Made by a program: the position numbers and the translations under genes
Origin: Actinomycetes bacterium
GTDB taxonomy: Bacteria > Actinomycetota > Acidimicrobiia > Acidimicrobiales > Bog-793
DNA length: 48,041 nucleotides
Direction of reading: 5' to 3'
Assembly (NCBI GenBank): GCA_021809805.1
Contig: JAJZKA010000008.1
Location: 1-48,041 of the forward strand
The notes under the pieces: model-generated
What the model saw: only the letters and a program-made list of their open reading frames with translations
Database searches by the model: none
Told to the model about the DNA's origin: nothing
Part shown: one piece after another, positions 1 through 9,509 of the stretch
Layout: each line of letters starts with the position of its first letter
Numbering within the stretch: position 1 is the stretch's first letter

Positions 1-7
1 TGGCGAC

Positions 8-538
8 GTGCGCGTCATCGCCGGCTCGAGCCGGGGGCGTCGGCTCCCGGCCCGCCTCCCCGGCACCGTCCGGCCGACCGCCGACCGGGTGCGCGAGGCG
101 ATCTTCGACGTGCTCGGGTCGATGGGTGGGGTCGAGGGCGCGTCCGTGCTCGACCTGTACTGCGGGAGCGGGGCGCTCGGGCTCGAGTCGCTCTCGCGGG
201 GCGCGGCGTCGGTCGTCTTCGTCGATCACGATCCCGCGGCCCTCGCCGCCGTGGAGACGAACCTGAAGGCGACCGGGCTGGCGTCCGCCAACGCCACGCT
301 CGTGCGGGCCGCCCTGCCGGGCTGGCTCGGCCGCGCCCCGCAGGTCGACTTGGCGCTGTGCGACCCCCCTTATGCCTTCTGCGACTGGCAGACGCTGCTC
401 GAGCTGCTCCACGCGAACGTGGCTGTGCTCGAGTCGTCGCACCCCGTCGTGCTCCCCGAGGGCTGGATGGTCGCGAGGGAGCGCCGCTACGGCGGTACGC
501 TCGTGACCGTGGCCCGTGCCAGAACGGCTCCATCGTGA
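8..538 (+). CDS. rsmD: 16S rRNA (guanine966-N2)-methyltransferase RsmD
   Basis: MRVIAGSSRGRRL start, VLDLYCGSGALGLE SAM motif, CDPPY motif; followed by coaD. Confidence 0.93.
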   Translation: MRVIAGSSRGRRLPARLPGTVRPTADRVREAIFDVLGSMGGVEGASVLDLYCGSGALGLESLSRGAASVVFVDHDPAALAAVETNLKATGLASANATLVRAALPGWLGRAPQVDLALCDPPYAFCDWQTLLELLHANVAVLESSHPVVLPEGWMVARERRYGGTLVTVARARTAPS

Positions 539-1095
539 GCGTCGCGCTCTTCCCCGGGTCCTTCGACCCGTTTCACAACGGCCACCTCGAGGTTGCCGAG
601 CGCGCCACTCGTCTTTTCGACGAAGTCGTGGTCGCCGCGTTGCGCAACCCCCAGAAGAGCGAGCCGCTCTTCTCGCTCTCCGAGCGCCACGAGATGCTCG
701 AGGAGTCACTCGCGCATCTCGAGCGGGTTCGCATCGTCGGCGTCTCGACCCTTGTGGTCAATGTTGCACGCGATGTCGGCGCGACGGCGATCGTGAAGGG
801 GCTCCGGGCGGTGTCGGACTTCGAGAACGAGCTGCAGATGGCCCAGATGAACCGCCAGCTGTCGGGTGTCGAGACGGTCTTCATCCCGACGAGCTCGCAG
901 TACTCGTTCATCGCTTCGCGGCTGTTGCGAGAGGTCGCGCGCTACGGCGGGGACGTCTCCGCGTTCGTGCCGAAGCCGGTCGCTGCCCACCTCGAGCGGC
1001 GGTTCGCCCGTGAGTCCGGCGCCGAGAGCGACCTCGACGTTCCCGACGCAGCCGGCGCCGACGCAGCGGGCCCCGACGCGGAAGTGGACCGGTAG
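535..1095 (+). CDS. coaD: Phosphopantetheine adenylyltransferase
   Basis: VALFPGSFDPFHNGHLEV nucleotidyltransferase motif, YSFIASRLLREVA; GTG start at 535 overlaps rsmD stop (GTGA). Confidence 0.95.
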   Translation: MSVALFPGSFDPFHNGHLEVAERATRLFDEVVVAALRNPQKSEPLFSLSERHEMLEESLAHLERVRIVGVSTLVVNVARDVGATAIVKGLRAVSDFENELQMAQMNRQLSGVETVFIPTSSQYSFIASRLLREVARYGGDVSAFVPKPVAAHLERRFARESGAESDLDVPDAAGADAAGPDAEVDR

Positions 1096-1102
1096 AATCG
1101 TG

Positions 1103-1681
1103 ATGGATCTGTTCGAAGACGTACCCGGTGACGACCTGTCGGCCGAGGCGCCTGACGCGGCGCCGACGGCCGAGGGGCTCATCCGCCGAGCGATCGACAC
1201 GGTGAACGCGGCCAAGGCCATGCCGCTCTCCGCCTCGGTCCTCGTCTCTCGCGAGGAGCTCGTCGAAGTGCTCAGCGCGGCGTTGGACCGCCTGCCCGGC
1301 GAGCTGCGCGAGGCGCGCTGGCTCTTGCGGGAGAAAGAGGAGTTCCTGGCCGACCGGGCGCGCGAGGCCGAGGCGCTTCTCGCCGACGTCCGGGCTCAGG
1401 CCGAGCACATGGTGTCGCGATCGGAGGTCGTTCGGCAGGCGAACCTCGTTGCCCAGCGCATCTTGGACGACGCCAACGACGAAGCTCGCCGGCTTCGCCA
1501 CGAGGCGGAGGACTACTGCGACCAGAAGCTCGCGGGGATGGAGATCGTGCTGGACCGGATCACCCGCACGGTGCGGGCAGGGCGCGAAAAGCTCCAGGCG
1601 ACGGCGCCGCCGCCGGTCGTCGAGGTCAAACCGGCGGAGGAGGGTGACGAGCCAGGCTTCTTCGATCAGGACCTCGCATAG
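1103..1681 (+). CDS. Coiled-coil, DivIVA/ATP-synthase-B-like cell-division-associated protein
   Basis: Internal ATG at 1103 of ORF 866..1681; charged heptad-rich sequence; position between coaD and DUF177 as in other actinobacteria. Confidence 0.7.
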   Translation: MDLFEDVPGDDLSAEAPDAAPTAEGLIRRAIDTVNAAKAMPLSASVLVSREELVEVLSAALDRLPGELREARWLLREKEEFLADRAREAEALLADVRAQAEHMVSRSEVVRQANLVAQRILDDANDEARRLRHEAEDYCDQKLAGMEIVLDRITRTVRAGREKLQATAPPPVVEVKPAEEGDEPGFFDQDLA

Positions 1682-1724
1682 CGCAAGCGGGACGCCGACC
1701 GGTTCGGCGGGAAAGGAGGTACAG

Positions 1725-2261
1725 GTGGACTCCTTCGTGGTGCACGTGGCCAAGCTCCGCAGGGTGCTCGGCACCCGTTGGCACGAGGTGCGCACCGGAC
1801 CGGTGGACCCCGAGCACGTCATCGCGCCGAGGTCCTCGGCGGACAGTACGGTGCCTGACGGCGCCGAGGCGATCTGCGAGGTCTCGCTCGAGTCGTTCTC
1901 CGGAGGCGTGATGGTGACCGGGACGGTCGCCGCGCCGTGGCAGGGCCTGTGCAGACGGTGCGCCAAGCCGGTCGACGGCATGCTGCGGATCGCCGTGAGA
2001 GAGCGGTTCACCGAGCCGTCTGCCAGCTACGGCGACCCCGAGGACGACGAGGCCTATCCGATCCACGACGACGTCTTGGACCTCGGGCCGATGGTCCGGG
2101 ACGCTGTCGTCCTCGAGCTCCCCCTGGCGCCGCTGTGCCAGGAGGACTGCAAGGGGCTCTGTCCCCACTGCGGCGTCGACCGCAACGAGGAGGAATGCCA
2201 GTGCGAGACGCCACGCGATCCCAGGTGGGCTAACCTCGATGTGCTCCGGTCGGCCCCCTAG
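1725..2261 (+). CDS. DUF177 (YceD-like) family protein
   Basis: GTG start after AAAGGAGG; C-terminal CQEDCKGLCPHCGVDRNEEECQCE and DPRWANLDVL typical of DUF177; precedes rpmF. Confidence 0.85.
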   Translation: MDSFVVHVAKLRRVLGTRWHEVRTGPVDPEHVIAPRSSADSTVPDGAEAICEVSLESFSGGVMVTGTVAAPWQGLCRRCAKPVDGMLRIAVRERFTEPSASYGDPEDDEAYPIHDDVLDLGPMVRDAVVLELPLAPLCQEDCKGLCPHCGVDRNEEECQCETPRDPRWANLDVLRSAP

Positions 2262-2375
2262 CCCGCTGTCGGCCGGTGGCACACCCCGGCGTATTCCCGG
2301 GGCACTGGTACGGGGGAGCCCCCGGGCCACCGACTCGCCGGCGGTTGCCGGCACGGATCTGGAGCGCAACTGACG

Positions 2376-2555
2376 ATGGCCGTCCCGAAGAAGAAGACAT
2401 CCAAGTCCAAGGGGCGGAGCCGCCGCGCCGCGAACTGGCGGCTCGAGGCGCCGCCGCGCAGCCTCTGCCCCCACTGTCACCAGGCGAAGCTGCCGCACGT
2501 CGTCTGCCCGAACTGCGGTTGGTACAAGGGACGCCAGGCGGTCGAGGTCGACTGA
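2376..2555 (+). CDS. rpmF: 50S ribosomal protein L32
   Basis: MAVPKKKTSKSKGRSRRAANW...CPHCHQAKLPHVVCPNCGWYKGRQAVEVD, 59 aa; too short for the supplied ORF track. Confidence 0.96.
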   Translation: MAVPKKKTSKSKGRSRRAANWRLEAPPRSLCPHCHQAKLPHVVCPNCGWYKGRQAVEVD

Positions 2556-2556
2556 G

Positions 2557-3579
2557 ATGCCCCGGGGACGCCCCCCTCGTGGCGCGCGGGCCCCCCGGCT
2601 TTCGGGCAGTCTGCCGGTCGCGTTGGACGCGATGGGCGGCGACAAGGCGCCCGGTGAGATCGTGGCCGGCGCGCGCCGCGCTGGTGAAGAGGGGATCGAC
2701 GTCGTCTTGGTGGGCCGACCCACAGCGCTCGGCGAGACCGGTGACCTCGAGGTCGTCGCGGCGAGCGAGGTCATCGAGATGGGTGAAGACGCCGCGCAGG
2801 GCGTGCGCCGTAAGAAGGACTCGTCGCTCGTTCGCGCCGCGGAGCTCGTACGTGACGGCGCGGCCAGTGCCATGGTGAGCGCCGGGAACACGGGTGCGAC
2901 GATGGCCTCGGCGCTTCTGCGCATGGGGCGGCTCCCCGGTGTCGCTCGCCCCTGCATCGCCACCCCACTGCCTCGTCTCGGCCGCGCGCCGGCCGTCCTC
3001 GTCGACGCGGGGGCGAATGCCGAGTGCACGAGCGCCATGCTCGTCCAGTTCGCCCAGATGGGTGTCGCCTATGCGTCGTCCCGCTATGGCGTGCGGGATC
3101 CGTCGGTGGCGCTGCTCTCCATCGGTGAGGAGCCGACCAAGGGCACGCCCCTCGTGAAGGAGGCGCACGCGATCCTCGCCGCAGGGGCCGGCGTGCGGTT
3201 CGTCGGCAACGTCGAGGGCCGCGACCTCATGCCAGCCACCGCGGACGTCGTCGTGACCGACGGCTTCACCGGCAACGTCACCCTGAAGGCCCTCGAGGGG
3301 TCGCTCCGGTTCATCGTGGACACCCTTTTCTCGGTGTTCTCGACCGACGATGCCACCAAGGCCGCCGCCGAGGTCCTGGTGCCCCATCTCCTCCCCGTCG
3401 CCGCCGAGCTCGATCCCGAGAACACCGGGGGCGCCATGCTGCTCGGCGTCGACGGGGTGTGCGTGATCAGCCACGGCTCTTCGAGCGCCACTGCGATCCT
3501 CAACGCCGTGCGGGTCGCCCACGAGCTTGCCGAGGGCGGCTTGGTAGACCGCTTGGCCGAGGCGGTGAAGCCCGGCTGA
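2557..3579 (+). CDS. plsX: Phosphate acyltransferase PlsX
   Basis: VALDAMGGDKAPGEIV, SAGNTGATMASAL motifs; rpmF-plsX order. Confidence 0.94.
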   Translation: MPRGRPPRGARAPRLSGSLPVALDAMGGDKAPGEIVAGARRAGEEGIDVVLVGRPTALGETGDLEVVAASEVIEMGEDAAQGVRRKKDSSLVRAAELVRDGAASAMVSAGNTGATMASALLRMGRLPGVARPCIATPLPRLGRAPAVLVDAGANAECTSAMLVQFAQMGVAYASSRYGVRDPSVALLSIGEEPTKGTPLVKEAHAILAAGAGVRFVGNVEGRDLMPATADVVVTDGFTGNVTLKALEGSLRFIVDTLFSVFSTDDATKAAAEVLVPHLLPVAAELDPENTGGAMLLGVDGVCVISHGSSSATAILNAVRVAHELAEGGLVDRLAEAVKPG

Positions 3580-3720
3580 GGTGCCGTGGCCGACGACGGG
3601 CCCGGTCGTCGTGGCTCTCCGAGGCCTGCCCGTTGCGATGTCCCACCGGGCAGCCCCCGATGTGCTGCCGAGCAGCCCTGGCAGTGGCACTGCGGCCCAG
3701 GGTGCACCCTGTGACCCTGT

Positions 3721-3764
3721 AACATCGGGGTTCGTTGCCGGCAACACCGGGGTTCGTTGCCGGC
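3721..3764. repeat. 22-bp tandem duplication upstream of acpP
   Basis: AACATCGGGGTTCGTTGCCGGC then AACACCGGGGTTCGTTGCCGGC (one mismatch). Confidence 0.9.
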
Positions 3765-3785
3765 CCTTTGAGCCCAGGAGCCCGC

Positions 3786-4082
3786 GTGCCTGCAGAGACC
3801 CACATCGAGCAAGCGCCACTCGACCGCCAGGCGGTGTTCGAGCTGATCCGCGACCAATTGGCGGACATCCTCGAGACCGACCCCGGGCGCATCAGTGAGG
3901 GGTCATCGTTCTCCGAGGACCTCGACGCCGACTCCCTTGCCCTCATCGAACTGGTCGAAGCGCTCGAGGAGGAGCTGGGTGAGCGGACGGTGGGGTTTCG
4001 GATCGACGACGAGGACCTGGAGGATCTGCGTACCGTCCGTGACGCCGTCGACTATGTCGTCGCCAAGCTCGGGGCGGCCTGA
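3786..4082 (+). CDS. acpP: Acyl carrier protein
   Basis: EDLDADSLALIELVEALEEELG 4'-phosphopantetheine site (DSL); between plsX and rnc. Confidence 0.92.
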   Translation: MPAETHIEQAPLDRQAVFELIRDQLADILETDPGRISEGSSFSEDLDADSLALIELVEALEEELGERTVGFRIDDEDLEDLRTVRDAVDYVVAKLGAA

Positions 4083-4092
4083 CCGGAGGCAC

Positions 4093-4788
4093 GTGGCAGG
4101 ATCCAGCGACGGAGCATCGAGGCTCGCGGAACGCCTCGGTCACGAGCTTGCCACCCCCGCACTGCTCCAACAGGCGCTCTCGCATCGCAGCTGGTGCGCC
4201 GAGCAGGGTGGCCAGCCATCGAACGAACGGCTGGAGTTCCTGGGGGACGCCGTCCTCGGCCTGGTCGTCGCAGAGCACTGTTATCGGCGCTTCCCTGAGA
4301 TGCCCGAGGGGGAGCTTGCCAAGGTACGAGCGGCGGTGGTGAACGCCCGGGTGCTCGCCGAGGTCGCCGACGAGCTCGACATCGGCAGTGCGATCCTGCT
4401 CGGCAAGGGGGAGGAGGCCTCGGGAGGGCGCACCAAGCCATCGATCCTCGCGGACGCCTTCGAGGCGGTCATCGGCGCCCTGTACTTGGACGCGGGGTGG
4501 AGCGCTGCCGAGCAACTCGTCCTGCGGTTTCTCTTGCCGCGGATCGAACGAGCTGCGGCGGAGCCCGACGACTTCGACCAAAAAGGACTGCTCCAGGAGC
4601 TCGCTGTCCGCCACGGCGAGGGGATCCCGCGCTACGTGGTGGTGGGGACCGGCCCCGACCACGACCGCCAGTTCGAGGCCACCGTGTTCGTCAACGGCGT
4701 GGAGCGGGGGAGCGGGACCGGCGGGACCAAGAAGGACGCGGAGCAGGACGCCGCCCGCCACGCCCTCTCGGAGATCCGACGTGCCTGA
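4093..4788 (+). CDS. rnc: Ribonuclease III
   Basis: NERLEFLGDAVLGLVVAEH signature, C-terminal dsRBD (GSGTGGTKKDAEQDAARHAL). Confidence 0.95.
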   Translation: MAGSSDGASRLAERLGHELATPALLQQALSHRSWCAEQGGQPSNERLEFLGDAVLGLVVAEHCYRRFPEMPEGELAKVRAAVVNARVLAEVADELDIGSAILLGKGEEASGGRTKPSILADAFEAVIGALYLDAGWSAAEQLVLRFLLPRIERAAAEPDDFDQKGLLQELAVRHGEGIPRYVVVGTGPDHDRQFEATVFVNGVERGSGTGGTKKDAEQDAARHALSEIRRA

Positions 4789-5680
4789 GCTTCCCGAGGT
4801 CGAGACCCTCCGCCAGGACCTCGCGAAGGAGGTCGTCGGCAAGAAGGTGAAGACCGTCTCGGTCTTCAATGGACGTTCCGTCAGACGTCACCCGAGCGCC
4901 AAGCACTTCCGGGGCCTGCTCGAAGGTCGAACGTTGAAGGCCGTGGGCCGCCTCGGCAAGTACCTGCTCGTCTCCTTGGACAACAAGGACACCTTGGTCA
5001 TCCACCTGGGCATGAGCGGCCAGCTGCTGCGCGTCAAGAGCCCGAAGGAGCCCAAACCCAAGCACACCCACGTCGTGATCACCTTCACCCAGGGCGGCGA
5101 GCTCCGCTACGTCGACCCGCGCACCTTCGGGGAGATGTTCGTCTCTTCGCCGCAACCGCCCGCCTCGACCAATGGCTCGTCGCTGCCCGTCGGCATGGCG
5201 ACGGGCGACGGTGCCGCGCTGCGTCGCCAAGTGCCCGAGCTCGCCCACCTCGGATTCGACCCCATCGAGGACATGATGAGCTGGGACCGCTTCGGGGTTC
5301 TGCTCCGCCAGCACCGTACCGGCCTCAAGGCGCTGCTCATGGACCAAGAGTTCGTGTCTGGCATCGGGAACCTCTACTCGGACGAGATCCTCTTCAGCGC
5401 GGGGCTGCGCTACGACCGTCCGGCGTCCGGACTGACCGCGACCGAGGTCCGGCGACTCTACCGAGCGATGGTTGAGACGCTCTCTGACGCGATCAAGCAC
5501 CGTGGTTCGACGCTTGTCGACGAGCAGTACCGTGACCTCTTCGGGGAGGCGGGCGACTACCAGGGCAGTCACCAGGTCTACGACCGCGAGGGCGAGCCGT
5601 GCCGCAGGTGCCGGAACCCGATCGTGCGGACCAAGGCATCGGGGCGCTCGACGTACTACTGCGAGCACTGCCAGGTTTGA
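4781..5680 (+). CDS. mutM: Formamidopyrimidine-DNA glycosylase
   Basis: PELPEVETLRQDL N-terminus, GIGNLYSDEILF, C-terminal zinc finger CRRCRNPIVRTKASGRSTYYCEHCQ; 8-nt overlap with rnc. Confidence 0.95.
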   Translation: MPELPEVETLRQDLAKEVVGKKVKTVSVFNGRSVRRHPSAKHFRGLLEGRTLKAVGRLGKYLLVSLDNKDTLVIHLGMSGQLLRVKSPKEPKPKHTHVVITFTQGGELRYVDPRTFGEMFVSSPQPPASTNGSSLPVGMATGDGAALRRQVPELAHLGFDPIEDMMSWDRFGVLLRQHRTGLKALLMDQEFVSGIGNLYSDEILFSAGLRYDRPASGLTATEVRRLYRAMVETLSDAIKHRGSTLVDEQYRDLFGEAGDYQGSHQVYDREGEPCRRCRNPIVRTKASGRSTYYCEHCQV

Positions 5681-5964
5681 ACAACCAAGGCCCGTCCAAA
5701 AAGGGCTGTGCGCGCGGCACTTCGGCCGTCGACGCTGCCCGTGCGCCGTTCGCCCCGGACAGGGCCGACGCAGTCTCCATCGCCGGCCATGCGCAGGCGA
5801 AGGGCCGGAGATGGGCACAGGTGTCGCGCGCCCGCACCCGTCCGCTGGGACAGCCCGCCATTCGTCGCACGTGACGGTCTTTTCGACCCTGCCATGCCAG
5901 CCGCGCGTGGGGCCCTGCGACTGTCACGGGAAGGGCGCCGAAGCGTTGGTATGGTCGGCGGCCG

Positions 5965-8900
5965 ATGTTCCTCAAGTCACTCAGCATGAAGGGGTTCAAG
6001 TCGTTCGCGGACCCGACCGTGCTCGAGTTCGAGCCAGGGATCACTGTCGTGGTCGGTCCGAACGGCAGTGGCAAGTCCAACGTGGTCGATGCGGTGACCT
6101 GGGTGCTGGGCGCCCAAGGACCGCGCTCGCTGCGCTCGCAGAAAATGGAGGATGTCATCTTCGCGGGAACGAGCAGCCGACCGGCACTCGGTCGGGCGGA
6201 AGTATCCCTGACGATCGACAACAGCTCGGGGAAGCTGCCGGTCGGCATGGCCGAGGTGACGATCACGAGGACCCTGTTTCGCTCGGGTGACAGCGAGTAC
6301 GCCATCAATGGCACCGCGTGCCGGCTGCTCGACATCCAGGATCTCTTGAGCGACTCGGGTGTCGGGCGCCAGCAGCACATGATCATCGGCCAGAACCAGC
6401 TCGACACGGTGCTGACGGCGCGCCCCGAAGACCGCCGCGCCCTCATCGAAGAGGCGGCCGGAGTGCTCAAGCACCGGCGTCGGCGGGAGCGCGCGGAGCG
6501 GCGCCTCGAGGCGACCCAGGAGAACCTCGAGCGCCTCGGCGATCTCGTGCGGGAGCTGCGCAGGCAGATCCGCCCGCTGGAGCGCCAGGCTGCGGCCGCC
6601 CGATCGCACGCGACCATCTCCGCCGAGCTGCGCGCCGTGCGCATCCATCTGGTGGGCACCGAGCTTGCCGAGCTTGCCGCTCGGCGTGCCAAAGCCGCCG
6701 AGGATCTCGCAGCGCTCGTCGAAGAGGAGCGGTCGCTCCACGAGGCACTCGAGTCGCTGGATGCCCAGGCCGCCACCACCGCTGCGGAGCTCTCGGCGAA
6801 CCGCGAGGAGGACCTCGCGGCGGCCTTGGGCCAGGTGCAGGCGCTCGTAGAGCGGGCGCGGGGCACGGCGAACGTCTTGCGCGAGCGGGCGCGCGCCCTC
6901 GCCGCGGCCCTGGACGCTGCCGCCGACGTGGATGTCGTGTCGACCCTGGAGGCCGAAGCGTCTCGGCTCGCCGCGGAGCTCGAGTCCGCGACCCATGAAG
7001 AAGCGGCGCTCGGTCCTGAGCGCGCCTCCCTGGACGTCCTCGCCCAGGACCTCGAAGCGGCGGAGGAGTCCTTCCGCGCCCGGTGGGGCGATGGCGCCGG
7101 CGAGCAGGAAGAGCTGCGGGCACTCGACGACCTGCGGCGCCGTGTGGAGCTCCAGCGCAGCGCGATGACCCATCACCGGCGGGCCCTTGTCGCGGTCGAC
7201 GGCCGCCTCGCGTCGGTCGCCGAGCGTCTGGCGGCGACCGCGGGCGCGATCGAAGAGCTCACTGCCCGCCGCGGCGCGCTGGAAGAGGAGGCGGCACGCC
7301 TCGCTGATGCCGCTGCTGGCGCAGAGAGGGCGCTCGCAACGGCACGCGAGCGGGCCGACGCGGCGGAGCAGGCCGTCCGAGTCGCCGACCAGGAGCGGCA
7401 CCGCAGCGCCGCCCGCGCCGAGGCACTCGCTCGCGCCCTGCGCGACCTGGAGGGAGCGGGCGGGCGCGAGATCCTCTCCGATGTCGACGGCGTCATCGGC
7501 GCTCTCGCCGACATCATCGAGATCGACGCGGGATGGGAGGCGGCGTTCGACGCAGCGGCAGGTGCCTCGATGGCCGCGGTGGTCGTCTCGGGGCGCGTAG
7601 CGGCGCATGAAGCACTCGACCGCCTCCACCGCCAAGGCGCGACCGGCGCGCTGCTCGCAGCAGGACGCCGGGGTCGAGAGGACGCGCCGCTCGCGCTGCC
7701 TTCGGGTGCCGAGCCGCTCCGGGACCACGTGCGGCGCCGTCCTTCGGTGGCTGCCGAGATCGACGAGGTGCTCGATGCGCTGGTGGGCAGGTCGGTGCGC
7801 GTCGACAGCTGGGAGGCGGCGCTCGACGTCGCCCTCGATCGTCCGGACCTCGTCGTCGTGACGACCAGTGGCGATCGCTTCGCCGACTCCGGGTGGCGCA
7901 TCCGCTCCTCCAAGGGCGTCGTCACCGCCGCAGCGGTGGAGGATGCCGAACGTCGAGCGGTCGAGGCCGCGGCACGCGCAGAAGAGTCAGGTGCCGCGGC
8001 GCGTGCTGCACGCCAGGCGCTCGATGTCGCGACCAAAAGCGTCGGTGATGCCGGGCGAGCGCTCGCGGGCAACGACGCAGCGCGTGCTGCAGCTGCCGCC
8101 GAGCTGCGGCGCGCGAGCGAAGAGCGGGACCGGGTTGCCGAGCTCTTGGAGGAAGGTCGACGCGAGCGGGACGAGGTTGCAGCGCGCCTCGAAGATGCCG
8201 AGACGACGCTCGAGGCGCTCGAGGCCTCGCTGCCGCGGGCCGAAGCCGCCGCCGAGGCGGCAGCCTCGCGAGCGACCACGCGGGCGGGGGAGGCGGAGGG
8301 GTTGGCGGCACGCCGGCGCGAGCTCGCGACGGCCCGTCACGCGCTCGAGGTACGCGAAGCCAGCCTCTCTGCCCGACGCCGTGTGCTGCTTGCCCGCCAG
8401 TCCGAGGTCGAGCGCCGCCTCGCCGGACATGCTGAAGAACGCGAGGCCGCTGCCGCTCGCCGGCGTCGCCTGGAGTCCGACGGTACGGCCCTCGAGCGTC
8501 TTCGTGCGGTGGTCGAAGTCGAGAGTCGCCGTCTCGAAGCGGTGTTCGCGTCCCTACGCGCGGCATACGCCCGCCAGACCGAGCAGGTGCGTGCTGGCTC
8601 TGCACGGATGGACTCGATCCGTGCAGAGCGAGCCGCGATCGAGCGACGCCAGGGACAGGTACGTGACCGAGCGCGGCTCTGCGATCGGGAGGTAGCAGAG
8701 ACCTCCCTGCGCGCCGAGGCGCTCGAGGAGACCGTCACCACCGAGCTCGGTATCTCACCCATCGACGCACAGGCGGCACCGGTTCCCGAGCTGCCAGAAG
8801 GTGTCAGCGCACACGCGCACGCTGCCGCGCTCGCACAGCGCCTCTCGTCGCTGGGGCCCGTGAACCCGCTCGCGCTCGACGAGCTCTCCGCCCTCGAAGA

Positions 8901-9465
8901 GCGCCACCGAGCGCTCGACACGCAGATGGAGGACGTGCGCGCCGCGCGTCGGCAGCTCCACGACGTCGCGCGGCAGCTCGACCACGAGATCGCCGAGCAG
9001 TTCGCCGCTGCCATGGCCGACGCCAACGAGCACTTCTCGACGCTCGTCGCCGGACTGTTCCCCGGGGGGACGGGCCGCCTGACGCTCACCGAGCCAGCTG
9101 ACTTGCTGCGCACGGGGGTGGATATCGAGGTGCGTCCAGCGGGCAGGAACGTGCGGCGTGTGTCGCTGCTCTCGGGGGGTGAGCGATCGATGGCGGCCCT
9201 CGCGTTCCTCTTCTCCGTGTTCCGCAGTCGGCCATCGCCCTTCTACCTCATGGACGAGGTCGAGGCGGCCCTTGACGACGTGAACCTGCACCGGTTCCTC
9301 GCCTTGGTGCGCGAGTTCCGCCACGAGGCGCAGCTCATCATCGTGAGCCACCAGAAGCGCACGATGGAAGCGGCCGATGCCCTCTACGGCGTCACCATGG
9401 CGCCAGGCGGTTCCTCGCAGGTCGTCAGCCAGAAGGCGCGCACCGACACCGCGCCAGTGGCCTGA
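5965..9465 (+). CDS. smc: Chromosome segregation protein SMC
   Basis: GPNGSGKSNVVDAVTWVLG Walker A, LLSGGERSMAALAFLFS signature, YLMDEVEAALDD Walker B, coiled coils and hinge. Confidence 0.97.
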   Translation: MFLKSLSMKGFKSFADPTVLEFEPGITVVVGPNGSGKSNVVDAVTWVLGAQGPRSLRSQKMEDVIFAGTSSRPALGRAEVSLTIDNSSGKLPVGMAEVTITRTLFRSGDSEYAINGTACRLLDIQDLLSDSGVGRQQHMIIGQNQLDTVLTARPEDRRALIEEAAGVLKHRRRRERAERRLEATQENLERLGDLVRELRRQIRPLERQAAAARSHATISAELRAVRIHLVGTELAELAARRAKAAEDLAALVEEERSLHEALESLDAQAATTAAELSANREEDLAAALGQVQALVERARGTANVLRERARALAAALDAAADVDVVSTLEAEASRLAAELESATHEEAALGPERASLDVLAQDLEAAEESFRARWGDGAGEQEELRALDDLRRRVELQRSAMTHHRRALVAVDGRLASVAERLAATAGAIEELTARRGALEEEAARLADAAAGAERALATARERADAAEQAVRVADQERHRSAARAEALARALRDLEGAGGREILSDVDGVIGALADIIEIDAGWEAAFDAAAGASMAAVVVSGRVAAHEALDRLHRQGATGALLAAGRRGREDAPLALPSGAEPLRDHVRRRPSVAAEIDEVLDALVGRSVRVDSWEAALDVALDRPDLVVVTTSGDRFADSGWRIRSSKGVVTAAAVEDAERRAVEAAARAEESGAAARAARQALDVATKSVGDAGRALAGNDAARAAAAAELRRASEERDRVAELLEEGRRERDEVAARLEDAETTLEALEASLPRAEAAAEAAASRATTRAGEAEGLAARRRELATARHALEVREASLSARRRVLLARQSEVERRLAGHAEEREAAAARRRRLESDGTALERLRAVVEVESRRLEAVFASLRAAYARQTEQVRAGSARMDSIRAERAAIERRQGQVRDRARLCDREVAETSLRAEALEETVTTELGISPIDAQAAPVPELPEGVSAHAHAAALAQRLSSLGPVNPLALDELSALEERHRALDTQMEDVRAARRQLHDVARQLDHEIAEQFAAAMADANEHFSTLVAGLFPGGTGRLTLTEPADLLRTGVDIEVRPAGRNVRRVSLLSGGERSMAALAFLFSVFRSRPSPFYLMDEVEAALDDVNLHRFLALVREFRHEAQLIIVSHQKRTMEAADALYGVTMAPGGSSQVVSQKARTDTAPVA

Positions 9466-9509
9466 GCCACCGCGCCCTCTACGTCGCGCGCCGGTAGGCT
9501 CGGCCGTCC

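Noticed and set aside
2230-3819. 529-aa minus-strand ORF opposite rpmF/plsX
   Set aside because: Antisense to conserved genes; no motif.
5977-7728. 583-aa minus-strand ORF opposite smc
   Set aside because: Antisense frame of a conserved gene with biased codon positions.
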